Source: Isoetes taiwanensis (Eukaryota; Streptophyta; Lycopodiopsida; Isoetales; Isoetaceae). From it: a DNA stretch of 64,000 bases. Shown here in pieces: positions 10,588 through 20,781 of the stretch. Location: NCBI GenBank assembly GCA_021234155.1, contig JAJEKV010000008.1:9204445-9268444 (forward strand). Reading direction: 5' to 3'. Position 1 is the stretch's first letter, and each line of letters opens with the position of its first letter. A model generated the notes under the pieces. It searched no databases, had not been told where the DNA came from, and worked only from the letters and a program-made list of their open reading frames with translations. The position numbers and the translations under genes were made by a program.

Positions 10588-10901
10588 AGATCAAAGGGAA
10601 CCGCAGGGGTCCCAATGCTCTCCGCCTAAGTACCACCTTCTTTGCGGGGTTGGGCGAGCCATGAAGAGTGAAGGCAAAAGGAGGAGAAAGGAGGCCAAGC
10701 AAGAAGGGAAAATGAAACCCTAATGGCCAAAAAGGGGTTTTATACTTTTTGGCACGTTTCCCAAAATTATTATTAAAATTTTTATTTACTTAATAATATA
10801 TTTCCAAAAAAAATGTTTTTATATTCACAACCCCAAAAAAATGGGACTAGTACATGGATAAGTTACAAAAAATTTTTCAACAGAAAAAGACGGTCGTGTC
10901 A

Positions 10902-11885
10902 TCACCTAAATTCCCCTCGGATCCTTCGTGCGAGCTGAAGGTCCTTGGGCATAATAGTGACCCTCTTCGCGTGTATGGCGCAAAGGTTAGCGTCGCTCAA
11001 AAGTTCAATAAGATAGGCCTCGGCAGCTTCCTGTAAGGCAAGGATCGCGAAAGCTTGAAACCTTAGGTCGGTCTTGAAGTCCTGAGCAATCTCCCGTACA
11101 AGGCGCTGGAAGGGAAGCCGGCGGATCAATGGCTCGGTAGTCTTCTGATACTTACGTATCTCCCGAAGTGCTACCGTGCCCGGTCGAAACCTGTGGGGTT
11201 TCCGCGGCTTAAGGGTCGCCTTAAGCGACGGAATGGTTTTGCCGCCTGTGTTAGGATGCTTTGTCCGCTCAACGATGTGTTCCCGTCTCTGAGCCGATGT
11301 CTTCTTGGCGATGGTTGCATCCTGCTGCAGTCGGGTCTTATAGTGCACCCCACTCTTAATAGGCCGGGACTTCGTTCTCTTTAGTCTCCGATTACCTTGC
11401 CCGCTCGGCTGCTGTGGGTCTGCCGATCGGTTAACGTCGACAGGGTTTTCCTGAGGATTAACATTCTGGGCAACACCTAGGTCCTGCTGGTCAACCTGCT
11501 GGTGATCTTGCTGGCCCCCCTCTTGATTCCCGCTCTGCTGGCCATGAAGGTCCTCCCCTTCCTCTTGGAGCCGCTCTCTCTCTTCATCCCTGGCCTCTTT
11601 GTCCGGGGCACGCATTTGTATCTTGTAGAGCAATCTCGGTGTGGTACTGTCGGCCCGTGCTTTCGCATGTCCTCTGCCGCGATTCCGGTGGCCTTGACTA
11701 AACCTTGGCGGGACATTCTCAAAGATGAAGCTGTTAAGGTCTTCATTCCAAGAGAAGGTAGGAAGATTAAAGTATTCTCGGTACGTAAGTATACGACCTT
11801 TCCCCAAGTAATAAAAACGTTCCATTCTTATGTCTGGTGGAGCAGCGGCTATCCGTGCAAGTCTTCCACTCTCCAAGATGCATGA
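10902..11885 (-). CDS. Retrotransposon ORF with a C-terminal histone H3 domain
   Basis: A frame of about 324 codons. Its first part is novel ([20 protein letters not shown], then [20 protein letters not shown]). A Gln/Asn/Glu-rich linker follows (residues about 95-165, many Q-Q and D-Q), then a basic stretch. The last 121 residues (11267-10905) are histone H3. A shortened tail keeps RTK at the start and TGGK, then comes the near-canonical core: [74 protein letters not shown]. By eye about 14 of roughly 98 core residues differ from plant H3. H3 Lys4-, Lys14-, Lys56- and Lys79-equivalent residues appear kept, while most of the Lys9-Lys36 tail is deleted. The core has Phe at position 41 and Leu at 90, and no lengthened loop 1, so it is H3-like and not CENH3-like. 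It overlaps the upstream frame by about 37 bases in the -1 phase; no slippery heptamer is evident. Confidence 0.93.
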   Translation of the reverse strand, partial: SCILESGRLARIAAAPPDIRMERFYYLGKGRILTYREYFNLPTFSWNEDLNSFIFENVPPRFSQGHRNRGRGHAKARADSTTPRLLYKIQMRAPDKEARDEERERLQEEGEDLHGQQSGNQEGGQQDHQQVDQQDLGVAQNVNPQENPVDVNRSADPQQPSGQGNRRLKRTKSRPIKSGVHYKTRLQQDATIAKKTSAQRREHIVERTKHPNTGGKTIPSLKATLKPRKPHRFRPGTVALREIRKYQKTTEPLIRRLPFQRLVREIAQDFKTDLRFQAFAILALQEAAEAYLIELLSDANLCAIHAKRVTIMPKDLQLARRIRGEFR

Positions 11886-12262
11886 TCCTCACGGGCTTCA
11901 TTCCGACTAAGCTCTGGGTCGTCATCTGGTCCTGGCGAGGGGTAAAACTTAACCACAGCCCATGCACGGTCCGGCTGCTCCACGAGAGTGTAGTCCTGAC
12001 CGGCTTCGTTCAACTTGAGGAGGAAGCGCTCGTTGAAGTGGAAGATAGGGTAGGGGACTCGTCGGCCCTCGACAAAGTGCTTGACAAAAAGGTTAAGAAT
12101 GGTATCTATCATAGGGTCTTCCTCAGCAAGATGCTCGACTAGGGCGGCAAATAACTGGAATACGCTCAACTTCTTCAAATCCACGGTTAGCTTGAAGCGC
12201 GGCATGGCTATACTAACAAAGAACAGCAAAGAAGGAAGGAGGAAGGTGAGGCGCTCAAGCAA
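11849..12262 (-). CDS. First ORF of the gypsy element, probable N-terminal part of the H3-fusion protein
   Basis: A 137-codon frame. The likely start is the internal Met at about 12205 ([16 protein letters not shown]), because the preceding residues are hydrophobic and lie in the leader. It encodes [35 protein letters not shown] and [14 protein letters not shown], then an acidic end. No family is recognised. The frame stops at 11849, inside the open start of the H3-fusion frame, in the phase one base behind. I infer one protein split by a frameshift, either a mutation or, less likely, programmed. If joined it would be about 440 residues, starting some 700 bases after the primer site. Confidence 0.55.
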   Translation of the reverse strand: MLERLTFLLPSLLFFVSIAMPRFKLTVDLKKLSVFQLFAALVEHLAEEDPMIDTILNLFVKHFVEGRRVPYPIFHFNERFLLKLNEAGQDYTLVEQPDRAWAVVKFYPSPGPDDDPELSRNEAREDHASWRVEDLHG

Positions 12263-12912
12263 GGCGGGTCGGCGCTAAGAAGTAAGTAAGGGCACCGAGG
12301 TGTAGGGCAGACGCAAAGGAGGCGTGGAGGTCAGCTATGGCAAGTTTGGAGGTTAAGTCCGGCGGCTATGGCGGAAAAGGGTGCTCAGAGAAAGCACACG
12401 CCCAAAAATATAGTTCAAAATTCAAATTTCAACTTTTAACTTTTTATAAAAATTTTCAAAAAAAAAAATATTAATTTTTTTTATAAAAATTTTAAGCAAA
12501 GGCGATATAAAAATATCTGCGACCAGTATGGGGCCGCCAATTTGCTTATCTGCAGTTTTATTTTTGAAAAGAAACACCTCTGAGTAAGGCAGCGCCCCTT
12601 TCCATTTTTCGGCGGCCTGTTGTCCTTTTAACCTCGGGAGATGTGCCCCCTAGGGTATTTGAGAGGTGCCCGATCCATTGGAGCCATTTTCGCCTTCATC
12701 CGAGCTACCTACAAAAAGTTATAGCTCTTCGAAACTTGGGTCTTCCAGTCGGCCCAGACTTGTTAAGGAATTACAGTCTATTACATTAACCTAGCACTAA
12801 ATCAAACATCAAAGACTTAAACAATCACTCTTGCTTACTCTCTCTCTCCTAACTACCGAACTAGCGAGTTAGGGTTTAGTCAGTGCTATGATTTCGAGTA
12901 TCCGAAATCACG
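12263..12912 (-). other. 5' leader of the gypsy element
   Basis: About 650 bases between the primer site and the first frame, with A/T homopolymer stretches around 12420-12500. No gene is supported. The next feature is the primer binding site. Confidence 0.6.
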
Positions 12913-12924
12913 GCTCTGATACCA
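12913..12924 (-). promoter_or_regulatory. Primer binding site (initiator Met tRNA type)
   Basis: On the minus strand TGGTATCAGAGC lies one base inside the 5' LTR. It is the standard plant retrotransposon primer site complementary to the 3' end of initiator methionine tRNA, and identical in 12 bases to the site in the copia element at 21134-21145. Confidence 0.93.
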
Positions 12925-12925
12925 C

Positions 12926-14614
12926 TGTGACGCTCCATGAACATATACGACCCTCGGCCGTATACATACGGGGACTTTCCCCTCCCATGGCAACCAACTT
13001 GCCATAAGCAGGGCCCTCCGTCTAACTCGGGCCGTCTATAATAAGACGCTCAAGTGAAGGACACAGAGGGGTCATTCGGCCCACGCCTTCAATGAAGCCT
13101 CACGTCGCGAAGCGTGAATACAAGGGTTAGCACACAGCATAAATCATATATAATTAACCACCACGAAGGGTGGCATATCCATCCAAATACCAACGGCAAA
13201 GAATATGCGTCTAAACCTAAGAAAACACCCCAAACCCAAGGTTCTACCCCGGTTCCGACTCCTGTGAGGGTAAACTGGCGGCTTGGCCTCAAGAGATCGG
13301 CGAGAGACAGGTATAACTTTGGCGTTGGCTGGCATAGAACATCGGCTAGGGTGGTCCACTCCATCCGCCCCTCACATTGCACTTTGCGGATGGGTCAATT
13401 CACGCTATGGCTTCGCTATAGCCTTCCCGGAGACAGGGGCTCGAGGCATCACCACTGCGAGCCTACTCCGGGGTTCATGAAGCCCGGTCCGATGAGGCAG
13501 GTCAGGGAAGCGTCCCCTTCCAGAATCACAGTGGTTCCATGGGTGAGCTAGAGAATACGTGCCGCATCAGCGACCCCCGCATCCGTACCCGACTTACTCA
13601 CCCTAAATCTACTCAAAGTGCAAGGTGCCCCATACGGGTCACACCTCTACACCCAGGGAGTGTCAGACCCATACCCGGCCCTCTACGTGACCGGCTATCA
13701 GGCCTAGCTCACTGTAGGAGTCTCAGGAGCCTTTTATGTTCGTGCAAGACCCCACCCCCACTTTACCACTGTGTTCCTTGTCTGGTGCTAAGCCAGTACC
13801 ATAGCATCTATGACCCGGTGGGCTCTTGTGCACAGGCCGCAATTAATGGGATAATATAGGGCTCTATCTAGGAGCATACTACAATAAATGGCTCAGAGGT
13901 CTCTACCCCCCTTAATTCCCCCATTTCCAGAGTAATACTAAGCCAAGAACCATCAATCCATCCTTTACGAGCAAAACCAGAATCAGAATATAAAGAGAAC
14001 TTACCTTTGCAATCAAGGGTTAGTTCCTACGAGTAAAACGCAGAGAGAACAGACCAACAACCCAAACAGGTGCCCAACAGGGGCGCTATCCTAAAATTCA
14101 CAACTACTCTAGCCACCCACCTGTGTTTCTGCTGGACCCGTTGTCATTGGGGATTTCCATCTTCTTGGTCTTGGTGTTCAGCTCGTGTCAGAAGGGTGGC
14201 GTCCAACTGCTCAAGGTGGCGCTCAGCTCCGGTCACAAGGGTGGCGCTCCACTGTTCAAGGTGAGTTGTGGCTGATATGGGGGTGGTGATCCACCCTATG
14301 GATCCCAATTAGCATTACCATGTTAGCCAATCGAGGGTGGCCACGTGGCGCCTTCCCAAACCATAATTAACTTAATTATGGCTTTTTAAATATTAGTTCC
14401 TTAGTTATAGGTTATTATCCTTAATAATTAAATTAGCATAGCTAATTTAATCCCTTTTAAGTCAACCCCCTAGGTTCCCATACCCCATGATGGCGTATCT
14501 ATACTCGGTGATGTGTCAAAGTATTTATACTTATACTGTATAAATACTTGGAATATACTCGGTGATGTGTCAAAGTATTTATACTTATACCGTATAAATA
14601 CTTGGAACGTCACA
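12926..14614 (-). repeat. 5' LTR of the gypsy element (1689 bp)
   Basis: Partner of 1368-2993. It is 63 bp longer, mostly through a doubled 54-bp unit at its outer end (about 14501-14607). It carries the promoter for the minus-strand transcript; a TATAAATA sequence lies within the terminal palindrome. Confidence 0.95.
14501..14607 (-). repeat. Duplicated 54-bp LTR unit with perfect 12-bp palindrome arms
   Basis: Two copies of a unit beginning TACTCGGTGATGTGTC. Each contains AAGTATTTATAC, a 7-base spacer, then GTATAAATACTT, an exact inverted repeat (the first copy has CT where the second has CC in the spacer). The other LTR has one copy. Confidence 0.85.
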
Positions 14615-14619
14615 CATGC
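14615..14619. repeat. Target-site duplication CATGC (right)
   Basis: Exact partner of 1363-1367. The sequence beyond it is the CA-rich start of a simple-repeat region. Confidence 0.9.
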
Positions 14620-14689
14620 ACCATACCATGCCCCACACTCATCATATTCACCAGAACGAGCACCTTAGTGCTGTGTACATTACCACACA

Positions 14690-15210
14690 CCACACCACAC
14701 CCCACCACACACCACACCATTCACCACACACCATACACCAAATGGTGGAGTGTGGAGTGGTGGTGGAGTGTGGTGGTGGTGGTGGGGGTGGTGGTGGTGG
14801 AGTGTGGTGGTGGGGGTGGTGGAGTGGGGTGTGGTGTGGTGGTGGGGGGGTGGTGGTGGGGGCGTGGTGGTGGTGGTGGTGGTGTGTGTAGTGGTGTGTG
14901 GTGGTATGATGTGGTGTGGTGGTGTGTGGTGTGGTGTGGTGTGGTGTGGGGGGGTGTAGTGGTGGTGGTGTGGTGTGGTGTTGTGGATTGTGGTGTGATG
15001 TGGTGTGGTGGAGTGTGGTGGTGGAGGGGTGTGGTGTGGTACATGGTTGAGTGTGTTGGTGGTGAAGTGTGGTGGTGGTGGTGGAGGGGTGTGGCGTGGG
15101 ATGTGGTGGGATGTGGTGGGATGTGTGTGCATGTGGTGGTAATGTGGTGGTCGCAAAGATGTGGTGGTAGTCTATGGTGGTGGGATAGATGATGGGGTGT
15201 GGTGGGGTGA
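14690..15210. repeat. CA-rich then GT/G-rich simple-repeat tract
   Basis: From 14690 to about 14740 the plus strand is ACCACACC-type. From about 14745 to 15210 it is TGGTGG/GTGTGG-type with runs of 4-7 G. The switch creates inverted CA/GT arms around the AAATGG centre and many G-runs able to form G-quadruplexes. Apparent long ORFs here are Trp/Val/Gly or Pro/Thr/His low complexity and are not genes. Confidence 0.9.
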
Positions 15211-15458
15211 GGGGGGAGAAATGATGTTTTCCTTCGTTTCACCGAATAGAAGGAAAACAAGGTTCTAGAACTACGAAGGTAGTTAGCAGTTAGTTTTTGT
15301 TCTTTCCCCTTCTAGCACCTTATTTAGGTTCTTTTTCGTTCCTTGCTTCCTTATCGGCTCTTTTCGCATCTCCCCTTTCTCCTTCAGTATGTTTTGGCCC
15401 ACCCCCCCCCCCCCCCCTTCTCCACGCTTATATAACTTGTTTGTAAACTAACACTTTG

Positions 15459-15622
15459 TTGGAGGCCTTGTGCCTAGTTGGAGGCCTAGTGCCTGGTTGG
15501 GGCCTTTGTGCCTGGTTGAGGCTGGTGTGCCTGGTTGAGGCTTTTGTGCCTGGTTGGAGGCCCCAGTGCCTGGTTGGAGGCCCTAGTACCTGGTTGGAGG
15601 CCTTCGTGCCTGGATGGCCTTG
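15459..15622. repeat. Minisatellite of about 21-bp units
   Basis: Seven to eight imperfect copies of a unit like GGTTGGAGGCCYNNGTGCCT. It follows a C-run at about 15402-15417. Bases 15211-15401 and 15623-16083 show no supported gene. Confidence 0.8.
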
Positions 15623-16083
15623 GTGGCTTTTGTTCGTCTTTCTTGTGTATGCAGGGTTTAGCGTGGCTGTTTGGAAGAGAGCTTTGGATTCGAAGCACAA
15701 GATGAAGATCAATGGAGGAGACAATTCAAACATGTTTCGTCTTTTGGCAACTTCATTGCCGTGATGTATTTTCACCCAATAAGGCTAGTCAGCAAGAGGG
15801 TACAAGTTCTATTATATTTTTCGACCTAGCATTGGTTAGTGATCCCATTATTGTCAGGGTTTTTCCTCGAAAACCCGAAAGGGCGAGGTTTTTTAATCCC
15901 GGCCATAATGGTTTCACTAGCTTGCTATTAGTATGTACTTGTTTGGTTATCAAGGAGATGCCCATGAGAGAGCATTCATTCGCATCTCCCCTTTCTCCTT
16001 CGTACGTTTTGGCCCCCTCTAGTGTTTCACCGTTTCTTTAGAATTTGGGCATCACGTTTCTTTGTGTCTCCACGCTATTTACT

Positions 16084-16635
16084 ATGGCTCCAAAAGCTTG
16101 TGTGTTAAGGCTTAGGAAGAGGCGGGCGGCTGATGCTCCTTCTGATGCTCCTTCTGATGATGTTTTGGCATGGCTTAAAGCCATTGAGGACAGGTTGGAA
16201 GCCAAGATAGATGGTTTGAAGGGCGTCTTAGAGAGCAGGTTGGAGGCAAGAATAGACGATCTGAAGGGCTCAAATGCGGAAATTGCTGTGGCATTAGAAT
16301 CTAAGATCTCATCTCTTCAAGAGGAGATTCATCGGAAGAACAAGAAATCAAGAGCTCCTATCCTGAAGTTCCATGAAAATATCAAACAATTTGATCTCTT
16401 GAATCAATTAGAGGACTCCTTTGCAGATTTAGAAGCCCATTTGCAGTTGCACAAGACCCTGGACGCAGAAGCCAAGGACATCATTGATAGAGGTAATTCT
16501 TTAATTGCTAATAGGAAAAATCTAGTATGCATCAGAGATCGAGAAGGGCCGAGAGTTGCAGAATTTTATGAGATGGGGTCTTTAACCCTTTCTGATGTGA
16601 AGAACGACCCAGATATGGGGATTTTACCGTGCTAA
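16084..16635 (+). CDS. Hypothetical coiled-coil protein or exon
   Basis: An open frame from ATG at 16084 (an in-frame Met also lies at 16045). It starts MAPKACVLRLRKRRAAD, then a duplicated APSD, then a long heptad-rich helix (WLKAIEDRLEAKIDGLKG, with the related ESRLEARIDDLKG repeated about 16 residues later). A second helical part follows (NQLEDSFADLEAHLQLHK). No family is recognised. Such N-terminal coiled coils occur in plant retroelement gag-like proteins and in many host proteins. It may be the first exon of a gene continuing at 18.3 kb, but I see no decisive splice pair. Codon use and absence of stops support real coding. Confidence 0.45.
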   Translation: MAPKACVLRLRKRRAADAPSDAPSDDVLAWLKAIEDRLEAKIDGLKGVLESRLEARIDDLKGSNAEIAVALESKISSLQEEIHRKNKKSRAPILKFHENIKQFDLLNQLEDSFADLEAHLQLHKTLDAEAKDIIDRGNSLIANRKNLVCIRDREGPRVAEFYEMGSLTLSDVKNDPDMGILPC

Positions 16636-18264
16636 ATGCTTTGCTATATATTATCTGGCTCTAAGGTTCTGTGGTAAGTCTTCCGAAAGGCTCATAATGG
16701 TGCCAGTTCATGCTAAGAATAATTTCGATTCAGTTATTTTGCTTAAAGAAAAATAATTTCGGTACAGTTGATCAATCCATTTGTTTCTGCTTAAGTAGTT
16801 TCTTTCTTTTCGGCTCAGTTTGTCTGCTTTTGAGAAATAAGGTTGTGTTTTGGCTGCCTTAGATTGAGGCAGAGTTTCAGACAGATATTTTTGGAATCGT
16901 TGGTTTCCAGAGCTGTTATAATGCTAGATCTTGTTCCTGTTCTTTGGGTTTTCAAGAATGCCAGCCGAATCTCAATAAATGTGATCTCTGTTGCTATCTA
17001 CATACAGTCTGCATAAATAAAATCTTGCCCTGTGTTTTAACATGTTTTTCTATCTGCTTGTCTTTACCATGTCTGCGTTTTTGCCGAAGCTTTTACTGTA
17101 TTACCATGTACTTACTTCGCAACCAAGACATGCGGCGTTCAGATCTGCCTATCTTATGAAGCCTTTTACCCTATTTTTGCTTCGCAGCCAAGATATGTGG
17201 CGGCGAGATCTTTGCATGCTTAGATGTGCGGCGGCCAGAACTCCCGCCCCCTGCAAGAAACCTAACTGACAACAATCCTCAATAATACATCATCACATAT
17301 TCATATAACTTTCCACATTTCCGAAATTTCATAACCTTAACTGCTTACTCTATTTACGCACTTTACAATCTATCTCATTTAATACCCCATTATTTTTATC
17401 ACACCCGTTTTCAGTTTTTTCCATTCTATTGCCTGTCGCTCCTGTAGTCCGATAGTAGATGTCATGTTAAAAATGTATTATTTATTGCTATCTAGTAGTG
17501 TGTGCTATATGCTCAAATTCGATGTGATGGTTGACTAGATGAGACCTTCCTAAGGTTATATTGCTATGGTTGGTTATTGATATCTAAAGGAGGTTGGTTC
17601 AATTGTTGTTCTATGGCTAGGTAGGCTTGCTTGATATGCCAAACTGTGCTTTTCCGTATCCTTTGGGCCTCCCATCTACAACCCCAACCTTTACCATGGA
17701 TAATTTTTTCGGCCTTGTTTTGCTATACCATTTGTTCTTGTTATTTGCCAGGTATTCAGGATCTTCAATTGCTCTTGGAGATTTTTTTTTTGGAAAGTAT
17801 GTGACCTTCTATGGGAAGTTCTTTATTTCCCCCCAATACCTTCTATGGGAAGAAGTTATTTCCTACCCAGTTTTCAATGCTTACGAACAACTTTTAGTTT
17901 TTATTATTCTTCGTCATGCTTTTCACGTTGTTTTGTTCTGCCTCTTCTTCAGCATTCTTGTCTGTGTTTTTCTGTAGTAGTTCTAGAATAAATAAAATTG
18001 AATCCACACATATCATACATTAACATGCACACACCTACATGACACCATGGATATAACGCACACCACACCACACCACACCACACCACACCATCACGACACC
18101 ACACATCACATCACATCACTTTTATCCTATTTCGTCTGACATAAAAAATCTGCCTAGCCTGCTCTCATAAACACTTCAAATTCAGACACCCCGATAATAA
18201 TTACATTCCTCTTCTAATCATTAGAAAAGGATCGGGTCCTAAATCCTGTTCCTACGTCTGATTT
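16636..18264. other. T-rich intergenic or intronic stretch
   Basis: No supported gene. The tandem pair near 17115-17230 (two imperfect copies of a unit with CTTCGCARCCAAGAYATG) and an ACACC microsatellite at about 18059-18091 are the only structure seen. A 116-codon Phe-rich open frame at 17627-17977 looks like chance. Confidence 0.5.
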
Positions 18265-18309
18265 TTGGCGTTTCATTCCCAATTCGAACAAGTTCATTCC
18301 GGCAACATG

Positions 18310-18807
18310 GTAGGAGGGATGTTCAGAGATCACTACGGCTATTGTAGGGTGAGCGAGGAGGGCATTCGGCACATGTTAAACATGGCTCGTGATCAATCTC
18401 TGAAGGTGGATATGCCTAAATCCACCTTCTTTGCTGATTTCGAATCCAACGTAAAGGCATACAACAGACTGGATGCTGGGCCTTCAATGGCTATGCTTGG
18501 AGTTAGATTGACAGGACGTGAGCTCTTAGACAAGGTCCATGAGCTTATGTTACATGCTGCTACAAGGGCAGCTGGTTTATTTGTTCTCTGTCACTTGTCC
18601 GCTCTGACTCTGCAACAGCTGGAATTACTGGCAGGGTTGCGTTCTTACCACCAGGGGATGCAGGAAGCACTGGCAAACCTCATCCCCGTTAAATTGATGA
18701 TAGCAGAAAGCTTAGATGCTTTAGTGCGAGAAAACAATAATTTTGGATGCACCGGTTCTCGAGCCGATCATACCAAAGATTTCCTGTTGCTTAGGAAATG
18801 CATGTAA
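18310..18807 (+). CDS. Hypothetical protein or exon
   Basis: A 166-codon frame from Met at 18310 (in-frame Met also at 18265), MVGGMFRDHYGYCRVSEEG, followed by a mainly helical Leu-rich region (LLDKVHELMLHAATRAAG, then LTLQQLELLAGLRSYHQGMQ). No domain is recognised. It is flanked by AT-rich sequence and lies on the same strand as the coiled-coil frame at 16084. The balanced amino-acid composition, unlike the neighbouring chance frames, suggests genuine coding ancestry. Confidence 0.4.
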   Translation, partial: VGGMFRDHYGYCRVSEEGIRHMLNMARDQSLKVDMPKSTFFADFESNVKAYNRLDAGPSMAMLGVRLTGRELLDKVHELMLHAATRAAGLFVLCHLSALTLQQLELLAGLRSYHQGMQEALANLIPVKLMIAESLDALVRENNNFGCTGSRADHTKDFLLLRKCM

Positions 18808-19149
18808 ATTTAGTTCTCGCACGAGCTTTCAATGGAAAGCCAAATTTTGTAAAGCCAAATTTTGTAAGATCCTTTTTTTAATATATTATACTTTCCAACA
18901 GAGTCATTTTTGAATCGACAAAAAATTGTCTTTATTCAACAAACAGCTTAGTTATCATTCTCAAATATTTTTAGACTTGTACACACACCCAAGAAAGGAG
19001 TACTCAATTACGTCATGTTCTAATAATATTCCAAACATTAAATATTGCATTTCGGACTAGAGTCAACTACACACAATTCACATCTTTGCATACAAGACAC
19101 CACAATCAACAGTACAACACAATAACCACCACATGCACCACCACACTAA

Positions 19150-20007
19150 GCACCATAACTAAGAAAACATGAATAACAAAAATAAACTAACCTTTGTGAT
19201 TCCTCCGGATAGTGGGCGATGTGTTCTTCTCTTACATTTCTCTCCAATCTTCTAGTTCTAACATCCTTTGTGTTAGGAGACACTCGTGTTCTCAATCCAA
19301 AATTTTGAATCTTTTCTATATGTTCATCCGAAATTGCAATCAAATCTTTTAGCCCTCTTGTAAGAAACCCATTTCCCACCATTGTAATCGATCTCTTCCC
19401 TCTTTTTCTTTTTTCTTTTGCGGGTTTCTTGGGTGAACACCTAATACCTTTCCAAGATCTCATTGGCTGATTTTGTCACTTGTTTCAGAATCGCATGGCG
19501 TGGTACGATTTTATTGCAAGGCGACTATTCTTGGGTGCTAGGCGGTCATTCTTTGGTAGAGAGTTTGACAGTCTGCATGGAGTCCCAGAGGCTCCTTATA
19601 ACGATGCTCTTGGCTTCCAAATCCTTTAATTCTTCACCTATGAATTTTTCCAATGTTTTATCCCTCAAAAACTCAAGTAACTTCGTGCTATCCTCCATTC
19701 TTTTGGTCTGTTTATGGAAAGACGTTAGCAAATTAAGGACAATACGGCGTTTACTGTTTGCACTTCTTGATGAACCGGATCCTTCTGCCAATTCTGCAAG
19801 CTCCAATTTTTCTTCTCTTCTTCTTTTCCTCTGGCGTCTTTTCTTCAACATTTCTTGTTCCTTGGTTCTTCTTCGTTTCTCCCATGCGAAATGCCGGGTT
19901 TGTGGACATATTACCTCATTGACATCCATATCCACAATGGATTGGAGCTTGCAGCGAGGAGGGAGCCAAAGAAACGGGGCGTGAGCAAAAGAACGTGAAG
20001 GGGCCAA
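19150..20007 (-). pseudogene. Hypothetical basic coiled-coil gene in two frames
   Basis: Two frames, 20007-19546 and 19463-19146, point the same way. The first has KRRRTKEQEMLKKRRQRKRR, an Arg/Lys/Glu-rich helix with a likely nuclear signal, then SFHKQTKRMEDSTKLLEFLR and DKTLEKFIGEELKDLEAKSI, which looks like a Myb/SANT-adjacent or transposase-associated helical region without a clear match. The second is Lys/Arg-rich (KKPAKEKRKRGKRSITMVG). The 80 bases between contain stops in the first frame. It could be a broken intronless gene or two exons. Function unknown. Confidence 0.35.
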
Positions 20008-20781
20008 AGAATAGGAATTTGAATTTGAATTTTAGTTTTTGAAATTAGAATTTCCCCCACAAATTGGGACTCTATTCTTAAATAACGGCAGCTGAGCGGT
20101 GCCATAATTATACTTTCATACCACAAAAGTGGTGGATGCAACGCCACATTTTGGGGGGACAGGGGGGACAGCCGAATTGGAACACCACAGCGTGCTTTTA
20201 CCGATCCCAGAGCTCTGATTTAGTGACACGATTTAAGATTTAAGCAGTGAGATTTGAGATTCAAGCAACAATTTAAGCTCCGATTTAAGCAGCCTTCAAG
20301 ACTGCAAGGCTAGAGCTCCAAGACTTCCAAGACGGCTGCTCCAATTTAAGCAAAGCCTTCAGGACGACTGGCCAGAGCTCTGTCTTCGCTGAGATGCTTG
20401 TTTGGAAAATATTTGATAGCTGAGATGCTTCGCAGGCAGTTTATCAAGCTAAACAGGCAAGCAGATGGTTTATCAAGATAAACAGGCTGAATATGAGCTG
20501 TTACGGCTAATAGCTGATTTCAATCTAATGGCTAAGATCTGAAGTAGTCGAGGAACTGCCGGTTAAGATAGTAGAATATTCACACAAGGCGAGTAAAATG
20601 TTACTTGACAAGGTTTAAAGAATAAGCACAATGATATGCTTATATATGAAGATATTAGGTTAGGTATGATCTACTAGAGATAAGCATTCAAGTTATCCCA
20701 ATGGTCGGAGGTGACTATCTTAGATACACCATATTAAGGGATATGAAAAGAGTTTAAGTCAGGGAAAATAAGTCTAGCATA

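Larger units (their letters stand above)
1363..14619 (-). mobile_element. Complete Ty3/gypsy LTR retrotransposon with extra ORFs, including a histone H3 fusion
   Basis: The element spans 1368-14614. It is bounded by LTRs starting TGTGACG and ending CGTCACA and flanked by the 5-bp duplication CATGC at 1363-1367 and 14615-14619, so it is an intact insertion. Reading on the minus strand, the order is: LTR (12926-14614), primer site, leader, frame ending in histone H3, three further unknown frames, gag, zinc knuckle, protease, reverse transcriptase, RNase H, integrase with GPF and chromo-like end, polypurine tract, LTR (1368-2993). Integrase after RNase H makes it Ty3/gypsy. The 4.6-kb region between primer site and gag is unusual. 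Several frames are broken and the reverse transcriptase has lost a catalytic Asp, so this copy is not autonomous. Confidence 0.95.

Noticed and set aside
10902-11267. Centromeric CENH3 as the identity of the H3 domain, suggested by its RTKH start
   Set aside because: Loop 1 has the canonical H3 length and sequence (DFKTDLRFQ), and the N-terminal helix is canonical, so it derives from ordinary H3.
14602-15260. Long open frames rich in Trp/Val/Gly or Pro/Thr/His
   Set aside because: They are translations of the GT/CA simple repeat, not genes.
17627-17977. 116-codon hydrophobic ORF resembling a membrane protein
   Set aside because: T-rich sequence gives Phe/Leu-rich chance frames; no start context or homologous motif.
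19463-19984. Plus-strand 173-codon ORF opposite the basic coiled-coil gene
   Set aside because: Ser/Leu-rich shadow of the Lys/Glu/Arg-rich minus-strand frame, although a short exon-like stretch after CAG at about 19488 was considered.
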